A DNA stretch of 64,000 nt, from positions 62,001-126,000 of the IMG/VR virus record IMGVR_UViG_3300009506_000002; one strand, 5' to 3'. The first letter of the stretch is position 1. Every line of letters starts with the position of its first letter. Below the pieces are notes generated by a model that saw only the letters and a program-made list of their open reading frames with translations, did not search any database and was not told the DNA's origin. Both the position numbers and the translations under genes were made by a program. Source of the DNA: a virus. Below, piece after piece: positions 16,930 to 24,496 of this stretch.

Positions 16930-17844
16930 TTAGTCTTCTGCTGCCAGCTTACGGAAGTAATCCAGCGCTTCGTCCTCTTCACCAGGTTCAGCGCCAACCA
17001 CTGGCTCCTCTTTCGGAGTTGCGGTCTTGCTGCCTGCTGAAATACCAGCACCGTGAGGCAGATCATCTTCCTCTTCAGAAAGGTCTGCTGCGGAGCGGGT
17101 TGTTGCAGCGCTACCCAGTACGCGGTCAAGACGTGCTGAAAGATCGTCCCATGACTTGAAGCGTTCTGGTGATACGAACTCCTTCAGCGGGTGAAGCTGC
17201 TCGTAGATATCGGTGATGGTCTTGTCGTCATCAGCGATTGGTGATACTTCCTCGAACTTGGACTTGTCGTAGTTGACGTTGCCCTCGTACTTACGGATTC
17301 GCAGCATGAAGTTCGCGCCTTCAGTGAAGTCAAACGGGTTGATAGCCGGACCGTCTTCCTCAAACTCAGGGAACATGGCGTCCTTGATCTTGTCGAAGAT
17401 CTTGGCGCCGAACTTGAACAAGAAGACCTTGCCTTCGTTCTCGGGGTTCTTCGGATCCTGAATGACCAGGATGTTTGCGATGTACTGCGTACGACGCTTG
17501 CGCTTACGCGCAATTTCCTTGTCGGATTCGATTCCTGAGTTCCACAGGCGACCGTTGTCCTTACATGCAGGACAGTCATTGCCGATGGTAGTTGGGCACT
17601 CTTCGATGTACCAGCCACCGGTCTCCTTGAAGCCATGAGAGTAGACTTTCACCCAAGGTGCGTCTTCGCCCTCAGCAGGCGGCAGGAAGCGGATGACTGC
17701 AGAGCCATTCTTGTTTTCGTCGAGTTGTGGGTAGTAGAAGCGGTCGTCAGAATTGCCCGACCTTTTTGATTCGTTCTCGATTCGCTTGGCGAGATCGCCG
17801 AAAGACATGCGAGACTTTTTCCATGCTGGTTGTTTTGCTGCCAT
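16930..17844 (-). CDS. 32: Single-stranded DNA-binding protein gp32
   Basis: 304 residues (T4 301). Coats ssDNA at the replication fork and in recombination and organises gp59, gp61 and the polymerase. Basic N-terminus with LAKRIENESKRSG (LAST-like cooperativity motif), the zinc ligands H70, C83, C91 and C94 (HGFKETGGW...CPTTIGNDCPACK) and an acidic C-terminal tail (EEDEALDYFRKLAAED) for protein contacts are all present. It is followed by a terminator and preceded by gp59, as in T4. The 5' leader carries a hairpin and an A/T-rich stretch that may be a translational operator. Confidence 0.96.
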   Translation of the reverse strand: MAAKQPAWKKSRMSFGDLAKRIENESKRSGNSDDRFYYPQLDENKNGSAVIRFLPPAEGEDAPWVKVYSHGFKETGGWYIEECPTTIGNDCPACKDNGRLWNSGIESDKEIARKRKRRTQYIANILVIQDPKNPENEGKVFLFKFGAKIFDKIKDAMFPEFEEDGPAINPFDFTEGANFMLRIRKYEGNVNYDKSKFEEVSPIADDDKTITDIYEQLHPLKEFVSPERFKSWDDLSARLDRVLGSAATTRSAADLSEEEDDLPHGAGISAGSKTATPKEEPVVGAEPGEEDEALDYFRKLAAED

Positions 17845-17904
17845 TGATTTCTCCTGTTCTGTACAGCGCGGATTAACCGCTAGACATTGATATTATTGAT
17901 TTTT

Positions 17905-17921
17905 GTGGTTGTTGAGACCAC
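17905..17921 (-). promoter_or_regulatory. 5' hairpin in the gp32 leader
   Basis: On the minus-strand transcript GTGGT-CTCAACA-ACCAC forms a 5-bp hairpin at the very 5' end, followed by an unstructured A/T-rich stretch and a GCGG-TTAAT-CCGC mini-hairpin before AGGAG. T4 gp32 represses its own translation by nucleating at a 5' structure and spreading over unpaired RNA; the layout here is similar in kind. Confidence 0.4.
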
Positions 17922-17925
17922 TTAC

Positions 17926-17933
17926 TATTTATG
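17926..17933 (-). promoter_or_regulatory. Late-type promoter CATAAATA for gp32
   Basis: CATAAATA followed by GTAAG on the minus strand, within the sequence between gp59 and gp32. Predicted +1 near 17920 leaves a leader of about 76 nt. Confidence 0.55.
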
Positions 17934-17940
17934 CGATCTG

Positions 17941-18552
17941 TCAGGATTTCAGGAAAATTTCTTTAACTTCATCATGGCATTTCGCTTTGTCAAGATTGAG
18001 GAATGGTGCATACTTTTTGATTTTCAGCGACCATTGCTCATAGATGTAATCGTTCTTCAACATGCGGTCAAAGCGTGCTGAAAAGCCGAGTACGGTATCC
18101 ATGATGATATAGGTTTCAAGGGTGATGTAGCGTTGAACCAACAACCTAAAGATGATTGGCTGTGATCCTTCCTTGACAACGAAGAGATCATTAAAGGTCA
18201 GGCTACGGTTTGCAAGAAAGTCCCGGATGTTTTCCATGTCCGATCTTGCAGTTGTGAATAGGCGGGACATACGTTTGCGCCATGCAAAGTAGATCTCTTC
18301 TGACTCTTGGTTGAGGGTCAGATCGCCCACCCACAAATTCTCATTTTCGACAAAATTGGCAACAAGGTACGGTATGATGTAGTCCATGTTGCGGTTTGCC
18401 AAGCGCTCGAAAAATGCCTTATCGTTGCGCTTTTCATAGGAACTGCGCTTGACCGTGGTCTTTGCGCGGTACTTGATATAGTCGTAGGATGGTGTGTTGA
18501 AGTGGCTCTTCAGCGCGACATAATGCTGAAAAACCTCAAATCCTGAAAGCAA
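17941..18552 (-). CDS. 59: Helicase loader gp59
   Basis: 203 residues (T4 217). gp59 loads gp41 helicase onto gp32-coated forks. The N-terminal HMG-like part (FEVFQHYVALKSHFNTPSYD, YIKYRAKTTVKRSSYEKR) and the internal ARSDMENIRDFLANRSLTFN match the family. It lies directly upstream of gp32, the usual pairing. A consensus-like early promoter inside the preceding gene (18587-18615) can drive it. Confidence 0.93.
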   Translation of the reverse strand: MLSGFEVFQHYVALKSHFNTPSYDYIKYRAKTTVKRSSYEKRNDKAFFERLANRNMDYIIPYLVANFVENENLWVGDLTLNQESEEIYFAWRKRMSRLFTTARSDMENIRDFLANRSLTFNDLFVVKEGSQPIIFRLLVQRYITLETYIIMDTVLGFSARFDRMLKNDYIYEQWSLKIKKYAPFLNLDKAKCHDEVKEIFLKS

Positions 18553-18555
18553 CTT

Positions 18556-18996
18556 CTACCCCAATAAGATTATCGGTGTGCGTGTAAATATACCACATTC
18601 GAGTACTCTTGTCAAGTCTTCATTTGAGACCATCGACACGGTATCGATTATGGCAACGTGGAATGTTGCCAAGGCTGGCATGTAGAGACGTGGCAAGCGT
18701 GAACGGAATGATCTGACATTGAACACACGTTCTTGAGAAATGCCGTACTCACGAATGTACTCGCATCTCCGGCGCTCATCGAATGCAAACAGAGCCGCAT
18801 TGTACTTTTGAGCCAGTGCCACGGCTGCGGTGGTGTGACCAGTACGACGAGACATCTGCAATCGCATGACACGGAAGTCTGTCTCGAATGCTGGCAGTGT
18901 TCTGAGGAATTCTTCAGGCAGAGAGTAGTAGCTGTCGATATGCGCTTCTGCAAGAGCAAGCATCTGATCAGTCAGCGTTGGGATTGAGAGGTTCAT
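18556..18996 (-). CDS. Putative P-loop-like protein upstream of gp59
   Basis: 146 residues, not confidently recognised. MSRRTGHTTAAVALAQKYNA near residues 48-67 resembles a Walker A turn (G-H-T-T instead of G-K-T/S), followed by hydrophobic strands (ATFHVAIIDTVSM, TPIILLG) typical of an alpha/beta NTPase core. The canonical lysine is missing, so ATP hydrolysis is doubtful. The gene overlaps gp33 by ATGA and ends 4 nt before gp59, suggesting a role in the same fork-loading/late-transcription operon. Confidence 0.6.
   Translation of the reverse strand: MNLSIPTLTDQMLALAEAHIDSYYSLPEEFLRTLPAFETDFRVMRLQMSRRTGHTTAAVALAQKYNAALFAFDERRRCEYIREYGISQERVFNVRSFRSRLPRLYMPALATFHVAIIDTVSMVSNEDLTRVLECGIFTRTPIILLG
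18587..18615 (-). promoter_or_regulatory. Early-type promoter for gp59
   Basis: TTGACA (18615-18610), 17-bp spacer, TATATT (18592-18587). It lies inside the end of the upstream coding sequence, about 35 nt before the gp59 ATG. Confidence 0.6.
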
Positions 18997-19229
18997 ATCG
19001 GCAGCTCCGCAGTTGTATCTTCGTTGTGTTCTTTCCTGATTAGTTTCAGGCGTCTGGCTTCAATCGTCACTTTCTCGAGCAACGTGCCAGAGATATATGC
19101 CTTTGATGCCTCGACGTCAATGTCGTTTTGCTCACAGACAGCTTGAATGGCGTCCAGATAGGTTGTGCCACGAGCAGCCAGTTTTTCGACCTGTTCTGCG
19201 AAGTGCTGCTTTGAGAACTTAATTGGCAT
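18993..19229 (-). CDS. 33: Late transcription coactivator gp33
   Basis: 78 residues. gp33 bridges RNA polymerase (beta flap) and the sliding clamp to activate late promoters. The family pattern as known from cyanophage and T4-like gp33 is visible: a short N-terminus, YLDAIQAVCEQNDIDVEAS, a helical LLEKVTIEARRLKLI and a polar C-terminus. T4 gp33 has 112 aa; shorter versions are normal in distant relatives. It overlaps neighbours on both sides by one to four bases. Confidence 0.8.
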   Translation of the reverse strand: MPIKFSKQHFAEQVEKLAARGTTYLDAIQAVCEQNDIDVEASKAYISGTLLEKVTIEARRLKLIRKEHNEDTTAELPI

Positions 19230-19456
19230 CAGGACTCTTTCTCTTCGAAATACTTACCGTCCAGGCCGCAGATTGATCTGCGTGCTTCGTCACAGGTCAT
19301 GAAGAGACCTTTACCAGTGACAAGGAACTGGATGTGTGCGTCACTGTACGCATCCTTGTGGATGACTTTTGGTGCAACGCACACATCCAGCCTCTTGAGG
19401 CCGTTCGCCTCTTCTTTATGATGGGTACATTTTCTACAGATTTTTGGTTCACTCAT
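19229..19456 (-). CDS. Small Cys-rich (zinc-binding-like) protein
   Basis: 75 residues from ATG 19456 (MSEPKICRKC), chosen because GGAG precedes it and it overlaps the upstream stop as ATGA. Four to five cysteines (CRKC, VCVAP, TCDEARRSICG) suggest a zinc site or a degenerate iron-sulfur-type fold. No known family recognised. Confidence 0.65.
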   Translation of the reverse strand: MSEPKICRKCTHHKEEANGLKRLDVCVAPKVIHKDAYSDAHIQFLVTGKGLFMTCDEARRSICGLDGKYFEEKES

Positions 19457-19782
19457 CGTAGTGGTTCTCCGAAATAGCGCGTTGCGCATTTGATAGTATG
19501 ATCGACGTTGAAGCCTTCGTCGCGCAGCCCCAGGACAATGGCATAGCGAGCAGCCCGGGCCAGCTCTTCATCATGTGAGTCGAGGTCACCGAGCCACTTC
19601 TCTTCGAAGCGATCTGCCCCAATACTTCCACCATAACCGATCGCCTCACGTGCCTTTTTACCAATGTAGAACCAAGCTGCAAAGAGCTCTCCCCGAGTGT
19701 AGTCACGATAGTTGCGCGGCTCGAAAGCTGTTCCTTCTTTGATGCGTTTGCGCTGGCGCGATGTCATCTTACTGAAATCCAT
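19453..19782 (-). CDS. Hypothetical protein
   Basis: 109 residues, very basic N-terminus (MTSRQRKRIKEG), aromatic middle (YTRGELFAAWFYIGKKAREA) and an Ala/Arg-rich helix with RYAIVLGLRDEGFNVDHTIK. No recognised domain. It lies in the gp33 operon between the exonuclease and the small Cys-rich gene. Confidence 0.6.
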   Translation of the reverse strand: MDFSKMTSRQRKRIKEGTAFEPRNYRDYTRGELFAAWFYIGKKAREAIGYGGSIGADRFEEKWLGDLDSHDEELARAARYAIVLGLRDEGFNVDHTIKCATRYFGEPLR

Positions 19783-19800
19783 AATATACTCCCTTGAGGT

Positions 19801-20340
19801 TTATTCTGCGCCACCCATGAATCGCTGCATGTGCTTAGCCTGTGAGATCGCGTCATCAAGAGCGTTATGGTAGGTACCGATGCGCTCGAATACAATATCT
19901 TCAGGTGCAAGTGCCTTCAGTGTACGGTAGCAGCGGTCGTTCCAGAACTTCCATGGCTGCTCGAGGCCTACTGCGCGGTACGCATGAGACATGATTGCGT
20001 TGTCGAACGCAGCTCCATTGCCCCACAGATAAACAGCCTTGCGGCGGTTGAACCACTCGGTAAATTGCTGCATGCCTGATTTCAGGGAGACATTTGAGTT
20101 CTTGGCTTCAACCAGTACCTTGCGGGCTTCTGGTGCCTGACCCATCCACCACTCGACAGTCTTCGGGTTGATGCTCAGGCCAGCTTCAACGCAGGATTCG
20201 GTGTTGATGGTAATGTAAAAGGTTTCTCCGATCTTGTCGGAAGTCGGGTCGAACTCGACTGCACCAATTGACAGGATCGCCGCAGTGGCAACGGTGTCAA
20301 GGGTTTCCAAGTCGACCATGATATGTTTCAATGGTGGCAT
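19801..20340 (-). CDS. dexA: DnaQ-like 3'-5' exonuclease (DexA/ExoVIII-type)
   Basis: 179 residues. DEDD exonuclease motifs are in order: ExoI MVDLETLDT (D9, E11), ExoII GNGAAFDNAIMSH, ExoIII HNALDDAISQ. The segment KTVEWWMGQAPEARK is strikingly like T4 DexA (STIEWWKNQSPEARK), the oligoribonuclease-like exonuclease A (227 aa). Likely degrades DNA ends or short oligonucleotides during host DNA breakdown. Own early promoter at 20364-20392 with AAGGAG at the start. Confidence 0.88.
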   Translation of the reverse strand: MPPLKHIMVDLETLDTVATAAILSIGAVEFDPTSDKIGETFYITINTESCVEAGLSINPKTVEWWMGQAPEARKVLVEAKNSNVSLKSGMQQFTEWFNRRKAVYLWGNGAAFDNAIMSHAYRAVGLEQPWKFWNDRCYRTLKALAPEDIVFERIGTYHNALDDAISQAKHMQRFMGGAE

Positions 20341-20363
20341 TGATACTCCTTATTCGTTATGAC

Positions 20364-20392
20364 AGTCTACACGAAAGAGGTATAACTGTCAA
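20364..20392 (-). promoter_or_regulatory. Early promoter for dexA
   Basis: TTGACA (20392-20387), 17-bp spacer ending TTTCGTG, TAGACT (20369-20364). The -35 overlaps the stop region of the upstream gene. Confidence 0.8.
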
Positions 20393-20616
20393 GTATTTTC
20401 TGATACCCACCCGATGGTAGTCCATTGGTGAACTGCGGACAAGAACTCGTTGAACTCAATGCTCCACTTTTGTGGTAGGAATTTCAACGGGTAGGCTTCA
20501 TCGTCCACCCTAACGCCATGCTCAACCAAGAAGTCGATTAACTCCTTTTCAGAGTTGAAAATGGCAAACGGCCTGCCCAAGGTTCTGTGCGGGTAAACGA
20601 AAACGTCTTTCGCCAC
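20389..20616 (-). CDS. Hypothetical protein
   Basis: 75 residues (MAKDVFVYPHRTLGRPFAIF). Mixed alpha/beta composition with a W-rich C-terminus. No family recognised. Its 3' end overlaps the dexA promoter. Confidence 0.55.
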   Translation of the reverse strand: MAKDVFVYPHRTLGRPFAIFNSEKELIDFLVEHGVRVDDEAYPLKFLPQKWSIEFNEFLSAVHQWTTIGWVSENT

Positions 20617-20640
20617 AGGCCGATGTCGCGGGGATAAAAC

Positions 20641-20898
20641 TTAATCCTGCGCGGTCGGGAAGATTGCATCGTAGTCGTCGAGCAGGTCGTTGATTTCAGC
20701 TTCGACCTCTTCCTTGTTCTGCTCGAAGTAGATCTTCGCCAGTTTGCGCAGACGTGCTGGCTTCATACCAGTTGCATCCTTCACGCGGTCGCAGATGCCC
20801 TTCTGCAGGTCCTTCTCTGCTGCAACACGAGTCAAGCTCGCATTGAACTCCTGCAGCGCGCGGCCGATGATATCCTTGTCAGCATTACATAGTGCCAT
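20641..20898 (-). CDS. dsbA: dsDNA-binding late transcription regulator DsbA
   Basis: 85 residues (T4 DsbA 89). T4 DsbA binds double-stranded DNA near late promoters. The pattern is a helical N-terminus (GRALQEFNASLTRVAAEKDL), a central MKPARLRKLAKIYFEQN corresponding to T4 KMFNRLLALYHKDN, and an acidic C-terminus ending in DLLDDYDAIF (T4 VVELYDTVF). Confidence 0.88.
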   Translation of the reverse strand: MALCNADKDIIGRALQEFNASLTRVAAEKDLQKGICDRVKDATGMKPARLRKLAKIYFEQNKEEVEAEINDLLDDYDAIFPTAQD

Positions 20899-21288
20899 TT
20901 AACACTCCTTTTCTTTGATGAGTTTGTATTCGTATTTGTCAAGCTGTCCTCCCCATCCAGAGAAGCAGGTCAACACCGGTATGCCGTATGACTCGACAGC
21001 TTCAATTGCAGCCCTACGCGGAGGGAGGTCGAAGCCATTTGGTAGTTTTGCAGAAGCCGGGACAACAATTTTGCAATCCCATACTCGGAACTCGCTATGA
21101 TCTATTGGCTCCTCTCCCTCTCGGAGATGTGATGCCAGATAATTGAGGATGCGAGAAGCGGGTTTCAGCCATCGGTCGAAGTTACGGTCAACAGCATTTT
21201 CGAGCCATTCACCATTTGCTCCGGTAGCTTTGTAGTGCTCGTAGGCTAGTTCACGAGCGAGACATTCTTCTTGAGTGCGATCACACAT
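20899..21288 (-). CDS. Hypothetical protein
   Basis: 129 residues from ATG 21288 (MCDRTQEECLARELAYEHYK), selected because GGAG lies 7 nt upstream and the start overlaps the previous stop. Contains NGFDLPPRRAAIEAVESYGI and FSGWGGQLDKYEYKL near the end. No function recognised. The dsbA ATG follows the stop directly. Confidence 0.65.
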   Translation of the reverse strand: MCDRTQEECLARELAYEHYKATGANGEWLENAVDRNFDRWLKPASRILNYLASHLREGEEPIDHSEFRVWDCKIVVPASAKLPNGFDLPPRRAAIEAVESYGIPVLTCFSGWGGQLDKYEYKLIKEKEC

Positions 21289-21706
21289 ATCTAAACTCCA
21301 GACCTGGTACCCAGGTTTTCTTGAACGCAAGGCAGCGCTCTTCGTATGGCACAAGTCCTTCTTTGCGAATTCGGACAATCACGTCCTTCTCGCCTTCAAA
21401 GTTTTCCAGCCAGTCCCAGAAGTCGCTGACTTTGCCATGATACATTGGGAGCAGGTCAACAAACGAACCGGCCTCGCGCTTGCCAGCATGGAACTCTTCC
21501 CAATATTGATCAGTCAGCTCCCAGGCTGTGATTGATGCGCTATTGAGGAACTCGTGATCCTTGTTGTTTTCAGGGTCGAGGATTTTTGATTCGATCTCGC
21601 GCTCGTCATCATTTGAGAACACTGATTTGGTGACAGTGTATCCGTACCAGATCAGGAATGTGAGTAGCGCAAGCGCGTAGATGTCATAAGGATTAGGTGC
21701 GTTCAT
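21281..21706 (-). CDS. Hypothetical protein with N-terminal membrane segment
   Basis: 141 residues. Residues 10-24 (ALALLTFLIWYGYTV) form a likely membrane anchor; the rest is acidic and soluble, suggesting a cytoplasmic domain tethered to the inner membrane. No family recognised. A full-consensus promoter is embedded upstream in the preceding gene. Confidence 0.6.
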   Translation of the reverse strand: MNAPNPYDIYALALLTFLIWYGYTVTKSVFSNDDEREIESKILDPENNKDHEFLNSASITAWELTDQYWEEFHAGKREAGSFVDLLPMYHGKVSDFWDWLENFEGEKDVIVRIRKEGLVPYEERCLAFKKTWVPGLEFRYV

Positions 21707-22088
21707 CTTTAACTTGCTCCAAAGGGTAGTACACGCCAGAAGGTCCGGTCATGTAAAAGTCTTTCCGCTGTATGCGTAAACGAAACGTATTATACAGCAT
21801 TTCTTCGGCTTTGTCAATAGCCGCCATGTGGTGATCACCTGTCTGACAATGCAGGTCATGGGTTTCATCATCCCACTCGATCAGGGTCACTGGCATGTTG
21901 CACTGCCAGTCCTCACTCCACACCTGGAAGAGTTCTATTTCTGTCCTATTCTGCGCTGTCATTCTGTCCACAGATGCATTGTGAGGGAAGGCGCCCACAG
22001 TCCCTACAGAAACCAGTAGGAGTTTCTTCGCGTTGTCTATAACCGTATGGCTCTGCACCTCGTGCAATGCGCATCTGGTTGATTGCAT
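21693..22088 (-). CDS. Hypothetical protein
   Basis: 131 residues from ATG 22088; an internal ATG at 21962 (MTAQNRTEIELF) would give 89 residues and cannot be excluded. Contains HCQTGDHHMAAIDKAEEMLY. The codons for IDKAEEMLYN spell a perfect sigma70 promoter on the coding strand. No function recognised. Confidence 0.5.
   Translation of the reverse strand: MQSTRCALHEVQSHTVIDNAKKLLLVSVGTVGAFPHNASVDRMTAQNRTEIELFQVWSEDWQCNMPVTLIEWDDETHDLHCQTGDHHMAAIDKAEEMLYNTFRLRIQRKDFYMTGPSGVYYPLEQVKDERT
21789..21817 (-). promoter_or_regulatory. Consensus sigma70 promoter inside coding sequence
   Basis: TTGACA (21817-21812), 17 bp, TATAAT (21794-21789): both boxes are perfect. It would drive the membrane-anchored gene starting at 21706 and those after it. 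Confidence 0.6.
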
Positions 22089-22089
22089 C

Positions 22090-22269
22090 CTAGGTTGCTT
22101 CCAGCGCTTCTGGAGGAACGTCGGTCATTGGTTGAACACTTACCAACTCATCTGCTATCATCTGTGGGATAGCTTTTCGTAGACGTGCGATCTCCTCAGG
22201 ATCGATTTTGCCGTGAGGATCGAAATGGCTATATCCGCCATTGATACGATCTTCGTGGTTGTCAGCCAT
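22090..22269 (-). CDS. Small hypothetical protein
   Basis: 59 residues from ATG 22269 (MADNHEDRINGGYSHFDPHG), overlapping the preceding stop by 8 nt. Acidic/helical (KIDPEEIARLRKAIPQMIAD). An upstream extension to 22350 would overlap the preceding gene by 89 nt and is less likely. No family recognised. Confidence 0.55.
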   Translation of the reverse strand: MADNHEDRINGGYSHFDPHGKIDPEEIARLRKAIPQMIADELVSVQPMTDVPPEALEAT

Positions 22270-22606
22270 TGAGGATCTGCACTTCGCCTTCGCGAACGTC
22301 TTCTTGATCAGTGACAACTTTCTTGCCATCAGACTCGCCGACAACTTCACGCTCGACCACCGACTTCGGACCCTTGTAGTCCTTCAGGTCTTTTGTGGTG
22401 ATGATGCCTGAACCGTGTACCATTGCGTCATCCATGTCTTTCTCCTTTTCCGTAACTTCAATCCTGAATGTTGCTCCAGGGTGAGGGTGTGGCATTGGCT
22501 CAACTCCCTCAATAATCTCCGCAAAGCTGAAAGGTTGCAGAGGAGGCATGACCCATAAATTGACAGGAGGGAAGCGTAGGTCAGGCCAGTTGATCCTTAA
22601 TCCCAC
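22262..22606 (-). CDS. Hypothetical protein
   Basis: 114 residues, overlapping the previous gene by 10 nt. Proline-rich N-terminus (FPPVNLWVMPPLQPFSF), then a polar Lys/Asp/Glu-rich C-terminal half. Looks weakly folded. An internal ATG in MDDAMVHGSGIITTKDLKDY, close to an AAGGAG, could give a short form. No family recognised. Confidence 0.5.
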   Translation of the reverse strand: MGLRINWPDLRFPPVNLWVMPPLQPFSFAEIIEGVEPMPHPHPGATFRIEVTEKEKDMDDAMVHGSGIITTKDLKDYKGPKSVVEREVVGESDGKKVVTDQEDVREGEVQILNG

Positions 22607-22830
22607 CCCTTCTCCTTTGCCAGTTTGTCAACCATATCCTGCAGGTTCTGAACCCACGAGCTTCTCATTGTGAGAATCACACCTTGAGTGCAATCCTCGA
22701 CAACTGGTTCCCATTCGAACTCCAGACCGTCTTGATCATAGCACTCTTTGAGGACTTTTGCAAGTTGTTTCTTGTCGCGTACTTTGAGCGACAGTTCCCA
22801 TCTAACCGGGCTTTCAGTGACGGGTGTCAT
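22597..22830 (-). CDS. Small hypothetical protein
   Basis: 77 residues from ATG 22830 (MTPVTESPVRWELSLKVRDK), supported by GGAGAGG 7 nt upstream. Alternating beta/alpha pattern with FEWEPVVEDCTQGVILTM; resembles a small ferredoxin-like or ACT-like alpha/beta fold but no family is assigned. Confidence 0.6.
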   Translation of the reverse strand: MTPVTESPVRWELSLKVRDKKQLAKVLKECYDQDGLEFEWEPVVEDCTQGVILTMRSSWVQNLQDMVDKLAKEKGWD

Positions 22831-23137
22831 ATCCGAACCTCTCCAGAACTGTACGCGCACGCGCACGAACGGAATCGTCAGCGCTCTTGAGATAATGCGT
22901 CCACCACATTTCGTTCTTCATGTACTGCTCGAACTCCTTGGAGTCAATTGGGAACATCATTTGGAGCTTGGTTGGTGTCAGGTCATGGAGAGTACCCTCA
23001 CGCGCAATATCCCGAAGCATCTCGACCATTGCGTCATGCTCTTCCAGAATGTCAGAGACGATGCCGTCAAAGTCGTCTGCGTTTGCAGTCAAACGATCAC
23101 GGAACTTCTGTGATGGCTTAGTCGTTTGCGATGACAA
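22814..23137 (-). CDS. Hypothetical protein, start uncertain
   Basis: About 107 residues if it starts at TTG 23137, which has AAGGGG 6 nt upstream; a longer version from 23227 would overlap the upstream gene by 110 nt. Helical and acidic (ADDFDGIVSDILEEHDAMVE, FPIDSKEFEQYMKNEMWW). No family recognised. Confidence 0.45.
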   Translation of the reverse strand: MSSQTTKPSQKFRDRLTANADDFDGIVSDILEEHDAMVEMLRDIAREGTLHDLTPTKLQMMFPIDSKEFEQYMKNEMWWTHYLKSADDSVRARARTVLERFGYDTRH

Positions 23138-23324
23138 GTTGCACCCCTTCGATCTTTCTGTTCTCTTCGAGACGCCAAACAATAGCGGTTGAGATGTGGA
23201 ACTCTTCGAGTAGCTGTATGTATTCATCCTTGGTCAACTCGATGAACTCAAGGTTCTCTGCGCCGTGGCGCTGAATCAGCTCGATGACGCGATCATAGAT
23301 GCTGTGCTTAAATCTAACTCTCAT
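23118..23324 (-). CDS. Small hypothetical protein
   Basis: 68 residues from ATG 23324 (MRVRFKHSIYDRVIELIQRH) with AGGAG 6 nt upstream. Single alpha/beta domain with LEFIELTKDEYIQLLEEFHI; no recognised function. Overlaps the upstream gene by 11 nt. Confidence 0.6.
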   Translation of the reverse strand: MRVRFKHSIYDRVIELIQRHGAENLEFIELTKDEYIQLLEEFHISTAIVWRLEENRKIEGVQLVIAND

Positions 23325-23640
23325 CTTGTTCTCCTGCTTTGGCTGGGATAGAAAAGTTGTCAGCATTACGGTACACGATGACCTTGGTTATACGAATTTC
23401 CTTCTCGCGAGGTGTAAGGTTTATCTCCTCGAGTACGTAGCCATGAAAGGTTTCCATGTCCTCACATCTATGGGCTTGCGCTTCACAGCTAAAGTCCTTC
23501 TCCTGTGGATCGGTACCCAGCAAGTTGGTGACTGTCAGCGTGCCTGGGTTCCAATACTTGACATTGAAGTCGTGCGCAGTCCTACCGTTGCCATAGCGAA
23601 TTGGCAACGACAGGAACTCAGAAATATGCAAGCATGGCAT
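23314..23640 (-). CDS. Hypothetical protein downstream of ThyA
   Basis: 108 residues, starting in a TGATG overlap with the thyA stop, so translationally coupled to it. Contains a Cys/His-bearing stretch (CEAQAHRCEDMETFHGYV) and a beta-rich C-terminus. No family recognised; coupling suggests, but does not show, a link to nucleotide metabolism. Confidence 0.55.
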   Translation of the reverse strand: MPCLHISEFLSLPIRYGNGRTAHDFNVKYWNPGTLTVTNLLGTDPQEKDFSCEAQAHRCEDMETFHGYVLEEINLTPREKEIRITKVIVYRNADNFSIPAKAGEQDES

Positions 23641-24485
23641 CAGACGGCCACCTTGCCTGTCAGCTTCGGATGCGAATGGTAGTTGATCAGTTGGATGTCG
23701 TCGAACTTGAAGTCGTCGATCTCCTTGCAGTCCGGGTTGAGTGCAACCAGAGGGAAGTGGTGCGGCTTTCTGGTCAACTGTTCATTGATCTGCTCAATGT
23801 GGTTCTCGTAGATGTGAGTATCGCCACCTGTCCAGATCAGCTCGTGTGCTTCCAGTCCTGTAACGTGAGCCACCATCTGCAGAAGCAGAGCGTAGCTGGC
23901 AATGTTGAACGGAAGCCCTAAGAAGCTGTCTACGCTTCGCTGGTACATTTGAAGTGAAAGTTTACCATTGATGTGGAAAAACTGGTAGAACGCATGACAG
24001 GGCGGCAGAGCACACTTTCCGTTGGCGACATTGACCGAGAAGGAATCTTCATCCACTGGCAACACTTTTGGATTCCAGGCCGAGCAGATCAAACGGCGGT
24101 CGTTCGGATTTGTGCGCAGCTTGTCAATGATGTTCTGTAGCTGGTCGATGCCAGAACCATCAAAGTTGCGCCATTGCGCGCCATACACAGGACCGAGGTC
24201 GCCGTTTTCATTGGCCCACTCATTCCAGATGCGGACGCCGTTGTCCTGCAGGTACTTGATGTTCGTATTGCCCGAAATGAACCATAGCAGCTCGTGAGCA
24301 ATCGACGGGAAGTGGGTGAACTTGGTTGTCAGCAGCGGGAATCCCTCTCTGAGGTTAAACCTCATCTGGGTTCCGAAAATTGCGTAGGTGCCAACGCCAG
24401 TGCGGTTGTCTTTGTATTCACCTTCATCAAGAATTCGTCTCACGAGATTGAGGTATTGGTACTCTGGGTGTTCCTTCTGATGCAT
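23640..24485 (-). CDS. td: Thymidylate synthase ThyA
   Basis: 281 residues, full-length. Converts dUMP to dTMP with methylenetetrahydrofolate. The catalytic loop [11 protein letters not shown], the folate/substrate segments [39 protein letters not shown] and the C-terminal [13 protein letters not shown] are intact. No intron interrupts it, unlike T4 td. It belongs to the phage dNTP supply set together with the split ribonucleotide reductase. Confidence 0.97.
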   Translation of the reverse strand: MHQKEHPEYQYLNLVRRILDEGEYKDNRTGVGTYAIFGTQMRFNLREGFPLLTTKFTHFPSIAHELLWFISGNTNIKYLQDNGVRIWNEWANENGDLGPVYGAQWRNFDGSGIDQLQNIIDKLRTNPNDRRLICSAWNPKVLPVDEDSFSVNVANGKCALPPCHAFYQFFHINGKLSLQMYQRSVDSFLGLPFNIASYALLLQMVAHVTGLEAHELIWTGGDTHIYENHIEQINEQLTRKPHHFPLVALNPDCKEIDDFKFDDIQLINYHSHPKLTGKVAV

Positions 24486-24496
24486 CTAGGCGCTCC

